This document shows, one piece after another, positions 15,106 through 25,508 of a DNA stretch of 64,000 nucleotides (within the stretch, counting starts at the first letter, position 1; each line of letters begins with the position of its first letter). This stretch comes from Lachnospiraceae bacterium (GTDB lineage Bacteria > Bacillota > Clostridia > Lachnospirales > Lachnospiraceae): positions 62,001 to 126,000 of the forward strand of contig JAFQOW010000039.1 in assembly GCA_017412055.1 (NCBI GenBank), in the 5' to 3' direction. The notes below the pieces were generated by a model. The model did no database searches. It was given only the letters and a program-made list of their open reading frames with translations, and was not told the DNA's origin. The translations under genes were made by a program, and so were the position numbers.

Positions 15106-17175
15106 CTATACTAAAGCATTTGCATCGAGGATAAGTGCAACTTCACCATCACCTAAGATTGTAGCGCCGCTTATTATCTTCGAATTGTTGCTCATGTACT
15201 TACCAAGTGACTTAATAACGATTTCCTGCTGTCCTATTAAGCTATCAACTATAAGACCTGCCAATCTGTCACCCTTCTTTACAATAACTGCTGTCAAGCT
15301 TTCAACGTTTTCTTGTGAAGGCTCAATATCAAGAATGCTGTCAAGACGAATAAGTGGAATAACTGTTCCACGAAGGTTAATAACCTCTTTTGACTGAACA
15401 TACTTAATATCTGTTACTAATACATCTTCAATAGTCTGAATGCTTCCAAGAGAAATAGCATACTTCTCACCGCCGACTTCAACCATAAGAGACTGAATAA
15501 TAGCAAGTGTAAGTGGAAGTCTGATAATAAATGTACTTCCTTCTCCGAGCATAGTCTTAACTTCGATATCACCACCAAGTGACTCAATCTTTGTCTTAAC
15601 AACGTCAAGTCCAACACCTCTACCAGATACATCTGTAACCTGTTTTGCTGTAGAGAAGCTTGGCTGGAATAAGAAGTCGATAACTTCCTTATCTGTTAAT
15701 GCTTCTGCCTGCTCTGGTGTTACTGCACCTCTCTCGATTGCTTTACTTCTAATCTTTTCTACATCGATACCGTTACCGTCATCTCTAACTTCGATAACAA
15801 CATTGTTACCATCCTGATATGCATCAAGGTAAATATTACCAACTGGATCCTTGCCTCTCTGTGCTCTAGTTTCGCCATCTTCAAGACCATGGTCAGCAGA
15901 ATTTCTGATAAGATGCATAAGTGGATCACCGATTTCATCGATAACAGTTCTATCAAGTTCTGTATCTTCACCAGTGATAAAGAGCTTCATCTGCTTATCA
16001 AGCTTCTTAGATAAATCTCTAACCATCTTAGGGAATTTCTGTGTAACTGTTTCAATCGGCATCATTCGAACCTTCATAACTGATTCATGAAGATTTGTTG
16101 TAACTCTCTCCAAGTATTCAACCTGCTCGTTAAATGCTGCTGAAACCATGCCTTCCTCATTGCTGCTAACTGACATAAGACCGTTCTTCGCAATGATAAG
16201 CTCACTTACAAGATTCATAAGCACATCAAGTTTTTCGATATCAACTCTTACTGATCTGTTTACAACTGGCTTACCTCCAGTTTTAGTTGTTGTTGCTGAC
16301 TTGCTAGCTGCCGCAGGTGCACTACTCTTTTCTGCAACTGCAACCGCTGATGAATCAGCTTTCTTTTCAACTGAAGTTTCTTCTGCTCCAGCTGTCTTAG
16401 GTACATTTGAAATCTTATTAGCTACTACCTTTCTGATTTCGGATACATTTTCAACTGCCTTCTTAACAATTTCCATATCCTTTTCCGTAATAACTACAAT
16501 AGTAAATTCCAAATCAAATCTTTCATCCTCAATATCCTGTGCTGATGGGTCAGACTTGATAATCTCACCTAATTCTTCAACAGCCTTGAATACAAGGAAT
16601 GCTCTAGCAGCCTTTAAAATACAGTTTTCATCAACATGTACCTCAAGACTATATACGTTTAAGTTTTTATTAAATGCCTCATTTACTGCTTTTGCTTCAT
16701 ACTCATTAAGCTTAACTTCCTTACCCTGAGAAGACTCCTCCTGCTTTGGAGCTTCCTTCTCTTCCTTCTTTGGTGCTGGAGCTTCTCCACCACCACCGTT
16801 AAGGAATACATTGAGTCTTGCAATAATTGGTTCATTATCTTCTGTTCCTTCATCCTGCGATTCAACAATATTATCAAGATATGTTTCTAACGCATCGAGA
16901 CACTGGAACAAAACATCTACTAACTCTGCATTAACGTTCATCTTACCGTTACGGATTTCTGAGAGTGCATTCTCCATAATATGTGTTAAATGCTGCATTC
17001 TCTTATATCCCATTGTACCAGCCATACCCTTTAAAGAGTGTGCCGCACGGAATATCTCATTAATTGTATCCGCATTATCTGGCTCTTCTTCAAGAATCAT
17101 AAGCTGTTGACTGAGGTTTTGTAAATGTTCTTTTGTCTCGTCAATAAATATTTCCAAGTACTGGCTAACGTCCAT
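15106..17175 (-). CDS. cheA: Chemotaxis histidine kinase CheA
   Basis: A 689-residue kinase with all five domains. P1 carries the phospho-accepting His46 in RAAHSLKGMAGTMGY. P2, the CheY-binding domain, covers about 170-260 and has acidic and Ala-rich linkers on both sides. P3 dimerisation starts at about 305 (RVDIEKLDVLMNLVSELI). P4 holds the N box HLIRNSADHGLE and the G boxes DDGNGID and GRGVGLDVV. P5 is a CheW-like domain. Its start overlaps the cheB stop by 11 bases, so the two are translated together. Confidence 0.97.
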   Translation of the reverse strand: MDVSQYLEIFIDETKEHLQNLSQQLMILEEEPDNADTINEIFRAAHSLKGMAGTMGYKRMQHLTHIMENALSEIRNGKMNVNAELVDVLFQCLDALETYLDNIVESQDEGTEDNEPIIARLNVFLNGGGGEAPAPKKEEKEAPKQEESSQGKEVKLNEYEAKAVNEAFNKNLNVYSLEVHVDENCILKAARAFLVFKAVEELGEIIKSDPSAQDIEDERFDLEFTIVVITEKDMEIVKKAVENVSEIRKVVANKISNVPKTAGAEETSVEKKADSSAVAVAEKSSAPAAASKSATTTKTGGKPVVNRSVRVDIEKLDVLMNLVSELIIAKNGLMSVSSNEEGMVSAAFNEQVEYLERVTTNLHESVMKVRMMPIETVTQKFPKMVRDLSKKLDKQMKLFITGEDTELDRTVIDEIGDPLMHLIRNSADHGLEDGETRAQRGKDPVGNIYLDAYQDGNNVVIEVRDDGNGIDVEKIRSKAIERGAVTPEQAEALTDKEVIDFLFQPSFSTAKQVTDVSGRGVGLDVVKTKIESLGGDIEVKTMLGEGSTFIIRLPLTLAIIQSLMVEVGGEKYAISLGSIQTIEDVLVTDIKYVQSKEVINLRGTVIPLIRLDSILDIEPSQENVESLTAVIVKKGDRLAGLIVDSLIGQQEIVIKSLGKYMSNNSKIISGATILGDGEVALILDANALV

Positions 17176-18355
17176 TGTTTAGCACCCCCACGTTCTTAGT
17201 AATAGCATCGGCGATTTTATCCAATGGCAACACCTCATCTACTATATTCGCTTCTGCGATAGCCTTTGGCATACCATATACAACACAGGTCTTTTCATCT
17301 TGAGCGATAACATATACATTTACCGATTCTCCAAGTGTTCCAATACCCATTGTTCCATCCGCGCCCATGCCGGTTAAAACCACGCAAGTAATTTCATCAA
17401 AATTTGAGCACACAAGCGATTCATACATAATATTCGCACATGGTCTCAACGCATCTCTTGCCGGTTCATCTGTAACTGCAATTTTATAAGTTCCGCCTAC
17501 TTTTAAAACTCTCATCTGCTTGCCACCTGGTGCTATATACACCCAGCCCTTTTGTAAAACATCACCATCAGCAGCTTCTTTAACTTTTACCTTGCTCATT
17601 TCGTCAAGTCTCATAGCCAAAGAATTGGTGAAGCCTTTAGGCATATGCTGTACCATCACAACTGGTGCATCAAGATTTGCAGGAAGTTTAGGTATAACTG
17701 ACTGTAAGGATTTTGGTCCTCCAGTTGAACATGCAAGAGCAACCAGCTTACTCTTACCTTCCTTACTACCTGTAAATTTCTTATGAGGTTTAAATTTTGG
17801 TCTAAATGAAGCCATTGCGCTAACTCTCGCAGGCTTTAATGAACCTGCGTCTTCCGTTGTTCTTAAACCTGAGGAACTTCTTGTAGTTGAAGCCATTGTT
17901 TTCTTCACACTTTCCACAGATTTTTCAGCAGTCGAACTCGGCATATCTGCATTAGCTGCAACGCTTAATACTTCTAATAAACGATTTTTAAAATGTTCTT
18001 CCTTTGCATCTAGATAGTTCTCTGGCTTTGTTACGAAGTCAAAAGCACCTCTTTCCAATGCAATAATTGTCTCTCTAGCTCCTTCTTTTGCCAAAGTGCT
18101 GACCATTATAACATTAATCTTTATTTTATTTTTCTGTAATTGTTCAAGCAACTCAAGGCCATTCATCTTTGGCATATTAATGTCAAGAACAACTGCATCA
18201 TATAACATACGATTTTTTATTATAAGGTCTAACGCTTCAAGCCCGTTAGTAGCTAAGTCTTTCACACAAAATCGATTATCTGAGTTGATTATATCAGATA
18301 TAAGCCTTCTCATAAGTGCAGAGTCATCAACTACCAAAATTTTTTTCGCTGCCAT
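17165..18355 (-). CDS. cheB: Chemoreceptor methylesterase/deamidase CheB
   Basis: A 396-residue response regulator-enzyme. The receiver domain has DD at 10-11 and the phospho-acceptor Asp58 in VVLDINMPKMNG. After a Ser/Thr-rich linker the esterase domain shows the catalytic Ser in ACSTGGPKSL, the His in VQHMPKGFT and the Asp in GMGADGTMG. It removes methyl groups from chemoreceptors when phosphorylated by CheA. No cheR is in the window. Confidence 0.96.
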   Translation of the reverse strand: MAAKKILVVDDSALMRRLISDIINSDNRFCVKDLATNGLEALDLIIKNRMLYDAVVLDINMPKMNGLELLEQLQKNKIKINVIMVSTLAKEGARETIIALERGAFDFVTKPENYLDAKEEHFKNRLLEVLSVAANADMPSSTAEKSVESVKKTMASTTRSSSGLRTTEDAGSLKPARVSAMASFRPKFKPHKKFTGSKEGKSKLVALACSTGGPKSLQSVIPKLPANLDAPVVMVQHMPKGFTNSLAMRLDEMSKVKVKEAADGDVLQKGWVYIAPGGKQMRVLKVGGTYKIAVTDEPARDALRPCANIMYESLVCSNFDEITCVVLTGMGADGTMGIGTLGESVNVYVIAQDEKTCVVYGMPKAIAEANIVDEVLPLDKIADAITKNVGVLNNGR

Positions 18356-18390
18356 TTATTACATCTCCTATCTATAATTATTTTCATAAT

Positions 18391-19119
18391 TTATACATCT
18401 AAAGTCTTTTGTCTCTGCTTTCTTTCTTCTTTAAAAATATACCTTATGATTTCTTCACGTATTTTGCTGTTCATACCGACAAACTCTATACGATTCTCTA
18501 TATTTCCTCTTCCGTTTCTTGCTGGAACCGAAGCCACAACACGACCTACTATACTGTATATCTTAAATTCATCTTCGTAACTAATCTTAAGTCTAACAAC
18601 TATTAAATCTTCCTTGTTATACTTTTCCAATGATATAAATCTAATTCCACCACCGCTGAAATCTAGAGCTACACCATTATTAAAACCCTTGATATCATCA
18701 ATATCTGGTGTAATTCCTTTGTAATCAAATAACTCTAATTCCTCTTCACTCAATGGTCTGTGAAGTAAATCCATTGTACAATTCAATCTATAATACTGTC
18801 TTCTCTGAAACTTTTTTAATTCATATTGGAGTTCTACAACCATTACATATATATTTTTCTCACGCATTCTTTCCACGACAACAACGCGTCCATGATACAA
18901 CCCTCGAGCTGTATAAAAGCACGCGTCCAATCGTGTCTTAGGTGCCATTGCCACTATATGTCCATTCTCTATAGGCATTCCCACCTTAACTTTAGTGTCA
19001 TCAACTACTTCGTATATCTGACTTACATATACTTTTTTTCTTATACCTGCATCACCCTGTGCAGCTTGTACCTTTGTCAGTTCAACCTTATCGCCAACCT
19101 TTAAAACATTAGATACCAT
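18391..19119 (-). CDS. PilZ-domain flagellar brake protein (YcgR-like)
   Basis: A 242-residue protein with an N-terminal YcgR-type beta domain and a C-terminal PilZ domain. The c-di-GMP-binding RxxxR motif is seen in RRQYYRLNC (about 114-119), and the D-x-S-x-x-G motif is in ALDFSGGGI. Both are complete, so nucleotide binding is likely. Family members bind the motor (MotA or FliG/FliM) and slow rotation when c-di-GMP is high. Its place between flhG and cheB supports a motor role. Confidence 0.88.
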   Translation of the reverse strand: MVSNVLKVGDKVELTKVQAAQGDAGIRKKVYVSQIYEVVDDTKVKVGMPIENGHIVAMAPKTRLDACFYTARGLYHGRVVVVERMREKNIYVMVVELQYELKKFQRRQYYRLNCTMDLLHRPLSEEELELFDYKGITPDIDDIKGFNNGVALDFSGGGIRFISLEKYNKEDLIVVRLKISYEDEFKIYSIVGRVVASVPARNGRGNIENRIEFVGMNSKIREEIIRYIFKEERKQRQKTLDV

Positions 19120-19153
19120 ACTGCCACCTCCAATACGTTTTCTTTAAGTATTT

Positions 19154-20053
19154 TTACTTACTCTTAAATCCATTTTTTATAATATTAGCAACAGCTCTTG
19201 CCAAACTATTTCTCTTAGGTCCTTCTGCTTCTTTATTTTCAAGTAATCCTTCTGTAATTCTTTCTATAGCCTTAGCGCCTGCTGAATTTGGATATGCCAT
19301 GGTTACTGGTTTCTGCTGCATAATGGATTTAGACATATTCATATCCATAGGAATTACACCTAAAAATGATAAATTAATATTAAGGAACTTAGTCACTACA
19401 ACCTCTAGCTTTGAAAAGAGATTTTTTCCTTCGTCATAATTTAATACCCTGTTTGCTATTACCTTTATTTTACATATTTCTGCATCAAAACTCTCTCTTG
19501 CATTTAGTGCCTTAAGCAATGCATAAGAATCCGTTATAGATGTTGGTTCTGGTGTTGTAACAAGTATAACCTCTCCACTTGATGCAACAAATTCCAAAAC
19601 ACTGTCAGATATACCAGCTCCCGTATCAATAATTATTATATCAGCTAAAGTCTCTAATTCCTTCAGCTTATATACCAAATACTGAACCTGTTCTCTGTTC
19701 ATATTACCTAATCCATTTATACCTGAACCTCCTGAAATAAATCCTATTCCTTCTGGTCCTTCCACTATAATGTCCTTAAACCCTTTACCTCTAAAAATCA
19801 TATCAGCCAAGTTATATTTTGGTATGGCACCAAACATTACTTCAATATTGGCCAAACCGAAATCAGCATCAAAAATTATAACTGATTTACCTTTTTTTCT
19901 AAATTGCATAGCAAGGTTAATAGCTATACTTGATTTACCTACTCCACCCTTTCCACTTGTCACTGTTATGACACGTGCAAGTCTTTTTGCCGGTTCTTTT
20001 GTTGCCCCTTCCTGGGACTTAACCATACTTCTTAATTTTTCTGCCTGATCCAT
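19154..20053 (-). CDS. flhG: Flagellar number regulator FlhG (MinD-like ATPase)
   Basis: A 299-residue MinD/ParA-type ATPase. Near the N-terminus it carries DQAEKLR (residues 2-8), the motif that stimulates the FlhF GTPase. The deviant Walker A is TSGKGGVGKSSIAINLA, and IIIDTGAGIS and TTPEPTSITDSYA follow. FlhG with FlhF sets number and position of flagella. It starts 11 bases after the flhF stop codon. Confidence 0.95.
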   Translation of the reverse strand: MDQAEKLRSMVKSQEGATKEPAKRLARVITVTSGKGGVGKSSIAINLAMQFRKKGKSVIIFDADFGLANIEVMFGAIPKYNLADMIFRGKGFKDIIVEGPEGIGFISGGSGINGLGNMNREQVQYLVYKLKELETLADIIIIDTGAGISDSVLEFVASSGEVILVTTPEPTSITDSYALLKALNARESFDAEICKIKVIANRVLNYDEGKNLFSKLEVVVTKFLNINLSFLGVIPMDMNMSKSIMQQKPVTMAYPNSAGAKAIERITEGLLENKEAEGPKRNSLARAVANIIKNGFKSK

Positions 20054-20064
20054 ATCTTCCCCCC

Positions 20065-21249
20065 CTATTCTGCACTACCAAGAAGATTTCTTGCTATCTT
20101 TTGTGCATCAATAATACTGATATCATCAGGTACCGCCTGACCACTTGTCACATACGAAAGCTGAAGTCCTGTATGTAGCTTCATATTTAGTATATTTCCA
20201 AGACAAGTTGTCTCATCTAATTTAGTGAATATCAAGCTATAATTCTTTAAGTAACTAAATACTTGATTTATATTTATAAGGTCCTTATACTTTGTTGCTG
20301 CACTAAGTACCAGGAATACCTCTTTTTCCACGTTTTCATCAATTACGCAATCATTTACAAAATGCATAATCTCATTGCACTGCTCATTATTCTTGTGTGA
20401 TCTACCTGCTGTATCTACAAATATCATATCATAGCCTGTAAATCCTTTTATAGCAGCATTAAACTCTTCTAGAGTATAAACCACCTGTAGTGGAACATCC
20501 AAAATATTTGCATATGTTCTTAACTGTTCAACAGCCGCTATTCTATATGTATCACATGTTATAAGAGCAACCTTTAGCTTCTTCTCAAGCTTAAAATAAG
20601 AAGCAAGCTTTGCAATTGTAGTTGTTTTTCCAACACCTGTTGGTCCCATAAAGAACTCAAGCTTAGTTTTCTTCTCAACAGGCTCTATCACCTTAGGCTG
20701 TCCCAGCTTTAAGATAATTTTCTGATAAATGCCTGCTAAAATACTATCTATATTAGATTCCTTCTTAAGTCCTGACTCTATCTCGCCTATAATCTGATTA
20801 GCATATTTCTCGTCTACCTCATTATCCAATAACTGACGATACACTAATTGCATAAACTTAAAATTCACGCCTTTATCCTTGCTTTTATCTTCTGTCTCAG
20901 CTTCCTTCTTTTCTACAGGAGCATTGGATGCAATCTTACTTTGAAGCATATTTTGAAGATTATCAAGCTTTTGTTCAATAGCATTATTCTGTTGCTTATC
21001 AAGCTCCATCATTGGTTTTGTCGAATCATCAACAATTGCATTTATCTTCTTAACTGGAATCTTATCTGTTGTGTGCACACGCTCTTCTAGGGCTGCTGTC
21101 ACCTCCACGATATCCTTTTTAAATAATCTTGCAATTCCTCTATGTTTAATTGTCTTTATATTCATGATAACCGCAGCTTCTCCAAGCTCATGCTTAGCCA
21201 TTAATATACCTTCTGTCTCAGTAGCTGCCTGAAATTTCTTGATTATCAT
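20065..21249 (-). CDS. flhF: Flagellar positioning GTPase FlhF
   Basis: A 394-residue SRP-type GTPase. The N-terminal basic B domain starts MIIKKFQAATETEGILMAK; a variable, charged stretch follows, then the N domain (about 120-185) and the G domain with FFMGPTGVGKTTTIAKLAS, DTYRIAAVEQL, DTAGRSHKN and TKLDE. It recruits the first flagellar parts to the membrane site. Its start codon overlaps the flhA stop by one base (ATGA-type coupling). Confidence 0.96.
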   Translation of the reverse strand: MIIKKFQAATETEGILMAKHELGEAAVIMNIKTIKHRGIARLFKKDIVEVTAALEERVHTTDKIPVKKINAIVDDSTKPMMELDKQQNNAIEQKLDNLQNMLQSKIASNAPVEKKEAETEDKSKDKGVNFKFMQLVYRQLLDNEVDEKYANQIIGEIESGLKKESNIDSILAGIYQKIILKLGQPKVIEPVEKKTKLEFFMGPTGVGKTTTIAKLASYFKLEKKLKVALITCDTYRIAAVEQLRTYANILDVPLQVVYTLEEFNAAIKGFTGYDMIFVDTAGRSHKNNEQCNEIMHFVNDCVIDENVEKEVFLVLSAATKYKDLININQVFSYLKNYSLIFTKLDETTCLGNILNMKLHTGLQLSYVTSGQAVPDDISIIDAQKIARNLLGSAE

Positions 21250-23291
21250 TATGCACTCACCATCCCAACTGACTGTAATTCAATATTAGGCTCTATCTCA
21301 TTATATGAGATAACAATTAAATCCCTGAAATAATCCTGTGTCATCTTCTTAAAATACATTCTGACAATAGGCGATGTAATAATCATAGGTATCTTACCCA
21401 TATCTTCCATCTTCTTTATCTCCTGCTCTAGAGCAGATATTATAAGTCTCTGTCTCTCAGGGTCAAGAGCTATATATGAGCCCTGTTCTGTCTGCTTAAC
21501 GCTAGACATAATCTCCTGCTCATTCTTCGGGTCCAATGTGACAACTGTAGTTGTCTCACTAGGAGTAAAGAATTTCGCACTTATAGCTCTTCTTAAGCTT
21601 TGTCTTACATACTCTGTCAACACATCAGTGTCTCTTGTCACAGCAGCATGGTCTGCCAAAGTCTCAAATATTGTAAGCAAATCTCTTATAGAAATACCCT
21701 CTCGTAAAAGATTTTGCAATACCTTCTGTACCTCTCCAATACCGAGGAGCTTTGGAATAAGCTCGTCCACAAGCACTGGATTTGATTCTTTAACATTGTT
21801 AATAAGATTCTGTACATCCTGTCTTGTAAGAAGCTCATCAATATGACTTCTAACAATCTCAGTAAGATGTGTTGCAATAATAGAAGGTGGGTCTACTACT
21901 GTATAACCAAGAGATTCTGCTCTCTCTCTCTGGCTCTCTGTAATCCAAAGAGCAGGAAGATGATATGAAGGTTCAAAGGTTGGAATACCTGTAATCTCTT
22001 CCTCTGCCATACCTGGATTCATAGCCATATAATGGTCAAATAATATCTCGCCTTCACTTATCTGAACACCTTTTATCTTAATAATATACTGATTTGGATT
22101 AAGCTGTATATTATCTCGCAAACGAATAATTGGAACAACCACACCAAGCTCTAATGCTATCTGACGTCTAATCATTACTACTCTGTCAAGTAAGTCACCG
22201 CCCTGATTAACATCTGCTAATGGTATTATACCATATCCAAACTCTAACTCAATAGGGTCAACCTGAAGAAGTGAAACAACATTTTCTGGGCGTCTGATTT
22301 CCTCTGCCTCTGCTTCTACTCCACCAGCTTCCTCTTCTATCTTTTCAATACCAGCTTTCTCATTAATCTTATTTCCTGTAAGTACACAAGCTATACCCAT
22401 AGGAACAAATACAAGCAATGGAAGCTCTGTTGTCACACCTAAGAAAATCATAGCTGCACCTACAGCCCACATAACCTTAGGAATTTCAAAAAGCTGTGAT
22501 ACTAACATATCACCCATATCCATATCCTTAGATACCTTAGTAACAAGGATACCTGTTGCCAAAGATATAAGAAGTGATGGAATAGCACTTACAAGACCAT
22601 CACCAATAGTGAGAATCGTGTATCTATTAAGTGCTTCACCTATTTCCATATCCTGCATAAGTACACCCATTACAATTCCACCAATAAAATTGATGATTGT
22701 AATCATAAGACCTGCTGTTGCATCTCCCTTAACGTACTTTACAGCACCGTCCATGGAACCATAAAATGCAGATTCAGCCTGAAGCTTTTCTCTTCTCTCC
22801 TTTGCTTGTTGATCTGTTATAGCACCTGTATTAAGATCAGCATCAATTGCCATCTGCTTACCTGGCATAGCATCAAGAGTAAATCTTGCAGTTACTTCCG
22901 CTACTCTTTCAGAACCTTTATTGATAACCATAAACTGAACTATCAATAAGATAATAAATACGATAATACCAATTACTAAGCTTCCTCCACCTACGAATTC
23001 TCCGAAGGTTTCAACTACCTCACCTGGGTCTCCAGTTGAAAGAATAAGCTTTGTAGACGAAACATTCAAAGATATTCTAAACAATGTAGTTAAAAGAAGC
23101 ACAGTAGGAAACGATGACATATCCATCGCTTCTTTTGAGAATACTGCATTAAACAGTACTACAAGAGCTACTGCCATATTAAATGCAAGACATATATCAA
23201 GGATTATACTTGGTAGTGGAATAATGAGAAATACAATGGCTGCCAATATATACAGACCTAAACCAATATCAGTTTTCTTCACTACTCTCAC
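21249..23291 (-). CDS. flhA: Flagellar export gate protein FlhA
   Basis: A 680-residue type III export protein. About eight membrane helices fill residues 15-320, with the conserved FHIPEP-type loop (ARFTLDAMPGKQMAIDADLN) between helices 4 and 5. The large cytoplasmic domain from about 350 binds chaperones and substrates (VDPIELEFGYGIIPLAD, HLTEIVRSH). Length and motifs are normal. It lies 17 bases after flhB. Confidence 0.97.
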   Translation of the reverse strand: MRVVKKTDIGLGLYILAAIVFLIIPLPSIILDICLAFNMAVALVVLFNAVFSKEAMDMSSFPTVLLLTTLFRISLNVSSTKLILSTGDPGEVVETFGEFVGGGSLVIGIIVFIILLIVQFMVINKGSERVAEVTARFTLDAMPGKQMAIDADLNTGAITDQQAKERREKLQAESAFYGSMDGAVKYVKGDATAGLMITIINFIGGIVMGVLMQDMEIGEALNRYTILTIGDGLVSAIPSLLISLATGILVTKVSKDMDMGDMLVSQLFEIPKVMWAVGAAMIFLGVTTELPLLVFVPMGIACVLTGNKINEKAGIEKIEEEAGGVEAEAEEIRRPENVVSLLQVDPIELEFGYGIIPLADVNQGGDLLDRVVMIRRQIALELGVVVPIIRLRDNIQLNPNQYIIKIKGVQISEGEILFDHYMAMNPGMAEEEITGIPTFEPSYHLPALWITESQRERAESLGYTVVDPPSIIATHLTEIVRSHIDELLTRQDVQNLINNVKESNPVLVDELIPKLLGIGEVQKVLQNLLREGISIRDLLTIFETLADHAAVTRDTDVLTEYVRQSLRRAISAKFFTPSETTTVVTLDPKNEQEIMSSVKQTEQGSYIALDPERQRLIISALEQEIKKMEDMGKIPMIITSPIVRMYFKKMTQDYFRDLIVISYNEIEPNIELQSVGMVSA

Positions 23292-23308
23292 TCCTATCCT
23301 TTAATATT

Positions 23309-24430
23309 TTATGCTCTTGGCGCAGCTTTATTTTTTGAGTTATATACATACGCTAGCACTTCAGCTACTGCCTGATATAACTCCTGAGGAATCTCCTCAT
23401 CTATATCAACGCTATGGTATAGCGCTCTTGCCAATGGTTTATTTTCTACAATTTCAATATTATGTTCTCTTGCTACTTCCTTAATTTTTTGAGCAAGAAA
23501 ATCTTCACCCTTTGCCACAACTACTGGTGCTTTTGCTATACTTAAATCATACTTTATAGCTACTGCAAAGTGTGTAGGGTTTGTGATGACAACATCTGCC
23601 TCTGGCAGCTTTTGCATCATTCTTCTTTGAGAAACTTCTCTCATCTTTCTTCGAATCTGTGATTTTACAGTAGGATCTCCCTCGGACTGTTTATATTCAT
23701 CCTTAACTTCCTGCTTTGTCATCATCATATCATTTTTAAACTTACGTATCTGGAATATATAATCAGCTACTCCTATAAATAAGTAAAAAATACTAATCTT
23801 AAGTGCTATTGAAAGCACCGTATCGCCTACAAAGGCAATTCCCTGCTGTAAACTTACATCATATAAGTTATATAGGGCATATATCTTATCAACCAATTCT
23901 GTATATACTATATATATACAAATTCCAACGATAGCCACTGATTTAAGTAAATTGATAAGTGACTGTGTTGAAAACATTCTCTTAAAACCATTAACTGGAT
24001 TTAGGTTGCTAAACTTAGGCTTTAATGCCTCTCCTGAAATTTTCCATTTAACCTGAACTAAATCTCCAAAGAAATAAATAATAAATGAAATAATTAGGAA
24101 TGGTGCTATAAGTAAGCCTATATCTATAAACATTTCTCCTAATACTGATAAACCTACACCTAAATTGGCGTCATCGGCATCTTTAGCGTATTTTGGAATC
24201 AGGTTATAAAACTTTTTAAAGCTCTCTACCAGGCCTTCTCCCACAGTACCTACATATATCTTCAAAAAAACGAAAATAATAACAAGATAAGCTGCATTAA
24301 CTATTTCCTTGCTTTTTGCGACTTGTCCTTTTTTTCTGGCATCATCTAACTTTTTCTGTGACGCCGGTTCAGTCTTTTCGCCACCTGGTCCATCCTTTGC
24401 AAATAACTGCAGGTTCAGTTTTAAAGGCAT
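23309..24430 (-). CDS. flhB: Flagellar export switch protein FlhB
   Basis: A protein of 373 residues from the ATG at 24428-24430 (MPLKLNLQLFAKDGPGG), preferred because AAGGTGGA lies nine bases upstream; a GTG at 24445 is the alternative. EKTEPASQKKLDDARKKGQVAKS is the family N-terminus, four membrane helices follow, and the self-cleavage site NPTH is in VVITNPTHFAVAIKY. FlhB switches export from rod/hook to filament proteins. It follows fliR closely. Confidence 0.96.
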   Translation of the reverse strand: MPLKLNLQLFAKDGPGGEKTEPASQKKLDDARKKGQVAKSKEIVNAAYLVIIFVFLKIYVGTVGEGLVESFKKFYNLIPKYAKDADDANLGVGLSVLGEMFIDIGLLIAPFLIISFIIYFFGDLVQVKWKISGEALKPKFSNLNPVNGFKRMFSTQSLINLLKSVAIVGICIYIVYTELVDKIYALYNLYDVSLQQGIAFVGDTVLSIALKISIFYLFIGVADYIFQIRKFKNDMMMTKQEVKDEYKQSEGDPTVKSQIRRKMREVSQRRMMQKLPEADVVITNPTHFAVAIKYDLSIAKAPVVVAKGEDFLAQKIKEVAREHNIEIVENKPLARALYHSVDIDEEIPQELYQAVAEVLAYVYNSKNKAAPRA

Positions 24431-24446
24431 ATATTCAATATCCACC

Positions 24447-25226
24447 TTATTGCATTCCTTTCATTACCAAAATAACCATTTCCTGCATAACTCTAAATAT
24501 AAAGCTTGCAACTGTAGGAAGGAGCGGTACTATTAAAAATAGTATAATTAAGCCTCCTATAACCTTTATCTGAATACCAATTGAAAACATATGTATCTGC
24601 GGTGCTATCTTTGTCATGATACCTAATGCACAATTTAGAATAAGAATCGCAACAAATATAGGCAATACTATTCTAAATCCAATGACAAAGTAATTTGTCA
24701 AAAAGCCTATCATAGTTTCATACATGCTGGCATTAATCTTCATATTACCTATGCTTATAAGTGTAAATGAATCCTTTATAGCACTTAACAAAAATACATG
24801 CATATCAGATACTAGCATTAAAAGCATTATTAAATTATTGTACAAAGAACCTGTGATAGTCGACATCTGCATAGTAGTTGGATCAAACATACTTGCCATA
24901 GCTAAACCCATATCCATATCTATCATTCTACCTGCAAACAATATAATATTCGAACATATATATGCTGAAAAACCTATAAGTAAACCAGCCGCAGCTTCTT
25001 TAACAACTATCGCAGAATATTCCAAAAGTGACGTATACTCTACCGTCATTTCCGGCAAAACATTATACATAATAAGTGTTAAAAATACAGAGAGCCCCAA
25101 TTTGGTTTGCATCGGTGTGTTAGTCATTCCAAAAAAGGGGGCTAAAAAAACAAAAGATGTAATTCTTACCAATATTAATATAAAATATTCTATATCCTGC
25201 TGTGAAATAACAACGTCAATATTCAT
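24447..25226 (-). CDS. fliR: Flagellar export gate protein FliR
   Basis: A 259-residue protein from the ATG at 25224-25226, which shares its A with the fliQ stop (TAATG). A TTG nine codons earlier would overlap fliQ and has no good ribosome site. The family start QQDIEYFILILVRITSFVFLAPFFG is seen, followed by about six membrane helices. It forms the export gate with FliP and FliQ. Confidence 0.95.
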   Translation of the reverse strand: MNIDVVISQQDIEYFILILVRITSFVFLAPFFGMTNTPMQTKLGLSVFLTLIMYNVLPEMTVEYTSLLEYSAIVVKEAAAGLLIGFSAYICSNIILFAGRMIDMDMGLAMASMFDPTTMQMSTITGSLYNNLIMLLMLVSDMHVFLLSAIKDSFTLISIGNMKINASMYETMIGFLTNYFVIGFRIVLPIFVAILILNCALGIMTKIAPQIHMFSIGIQIKVIGGLIILFLIVPLLPTVASFIFRVMQEMVILVMKGMQ

Positions 25227-25492
25227 TACAAATAATCTCCAAAACTGTTCCAAAGTTCAGTCATAAAATCCACTATTGTATTTAGGATAAATGACCCAAA
25301 AATCAATATACAGATAAATATAGCTAATATCTTTGGTACAAATGTGAGCGTTTGCTCCTGAATAGATGTAACTGCCTGAAATATACTTATAACAAGACCC
25401 ACTATAAGCGAAACAATAAGAAGTGGTGCCGAAGTGATAATTATTGTCCATATAGTTTCTATGGCAACATCTAAAACAGCTTCAACTGTCAT
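25226..25492 (-). CDS. fliQ: Flagellar export gate protein FliQ
   Basis: An 88-residue protein with two membrane helices (IIITSAPLLIVSLIVGLVISIF and ILAIFICILIFGSFILNTIV) and the central QAVTSIQEQTLTFVPK motif, all standard for FliQ. It lies between fliP and fliR with one-base coupling to fliR. Confidence 0.96.
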   Translation of the reverse strand: MTVEAVLDVAIETIWTIIITSAPLLIVSLIVGLVISIFQAVTSIQEQTLTFVPKILAIFICILIFGSFILNTIVDFMTELWNSFGDYL

Positions 25493-25508
25493 AAACTACC
25501 TCCTACCG

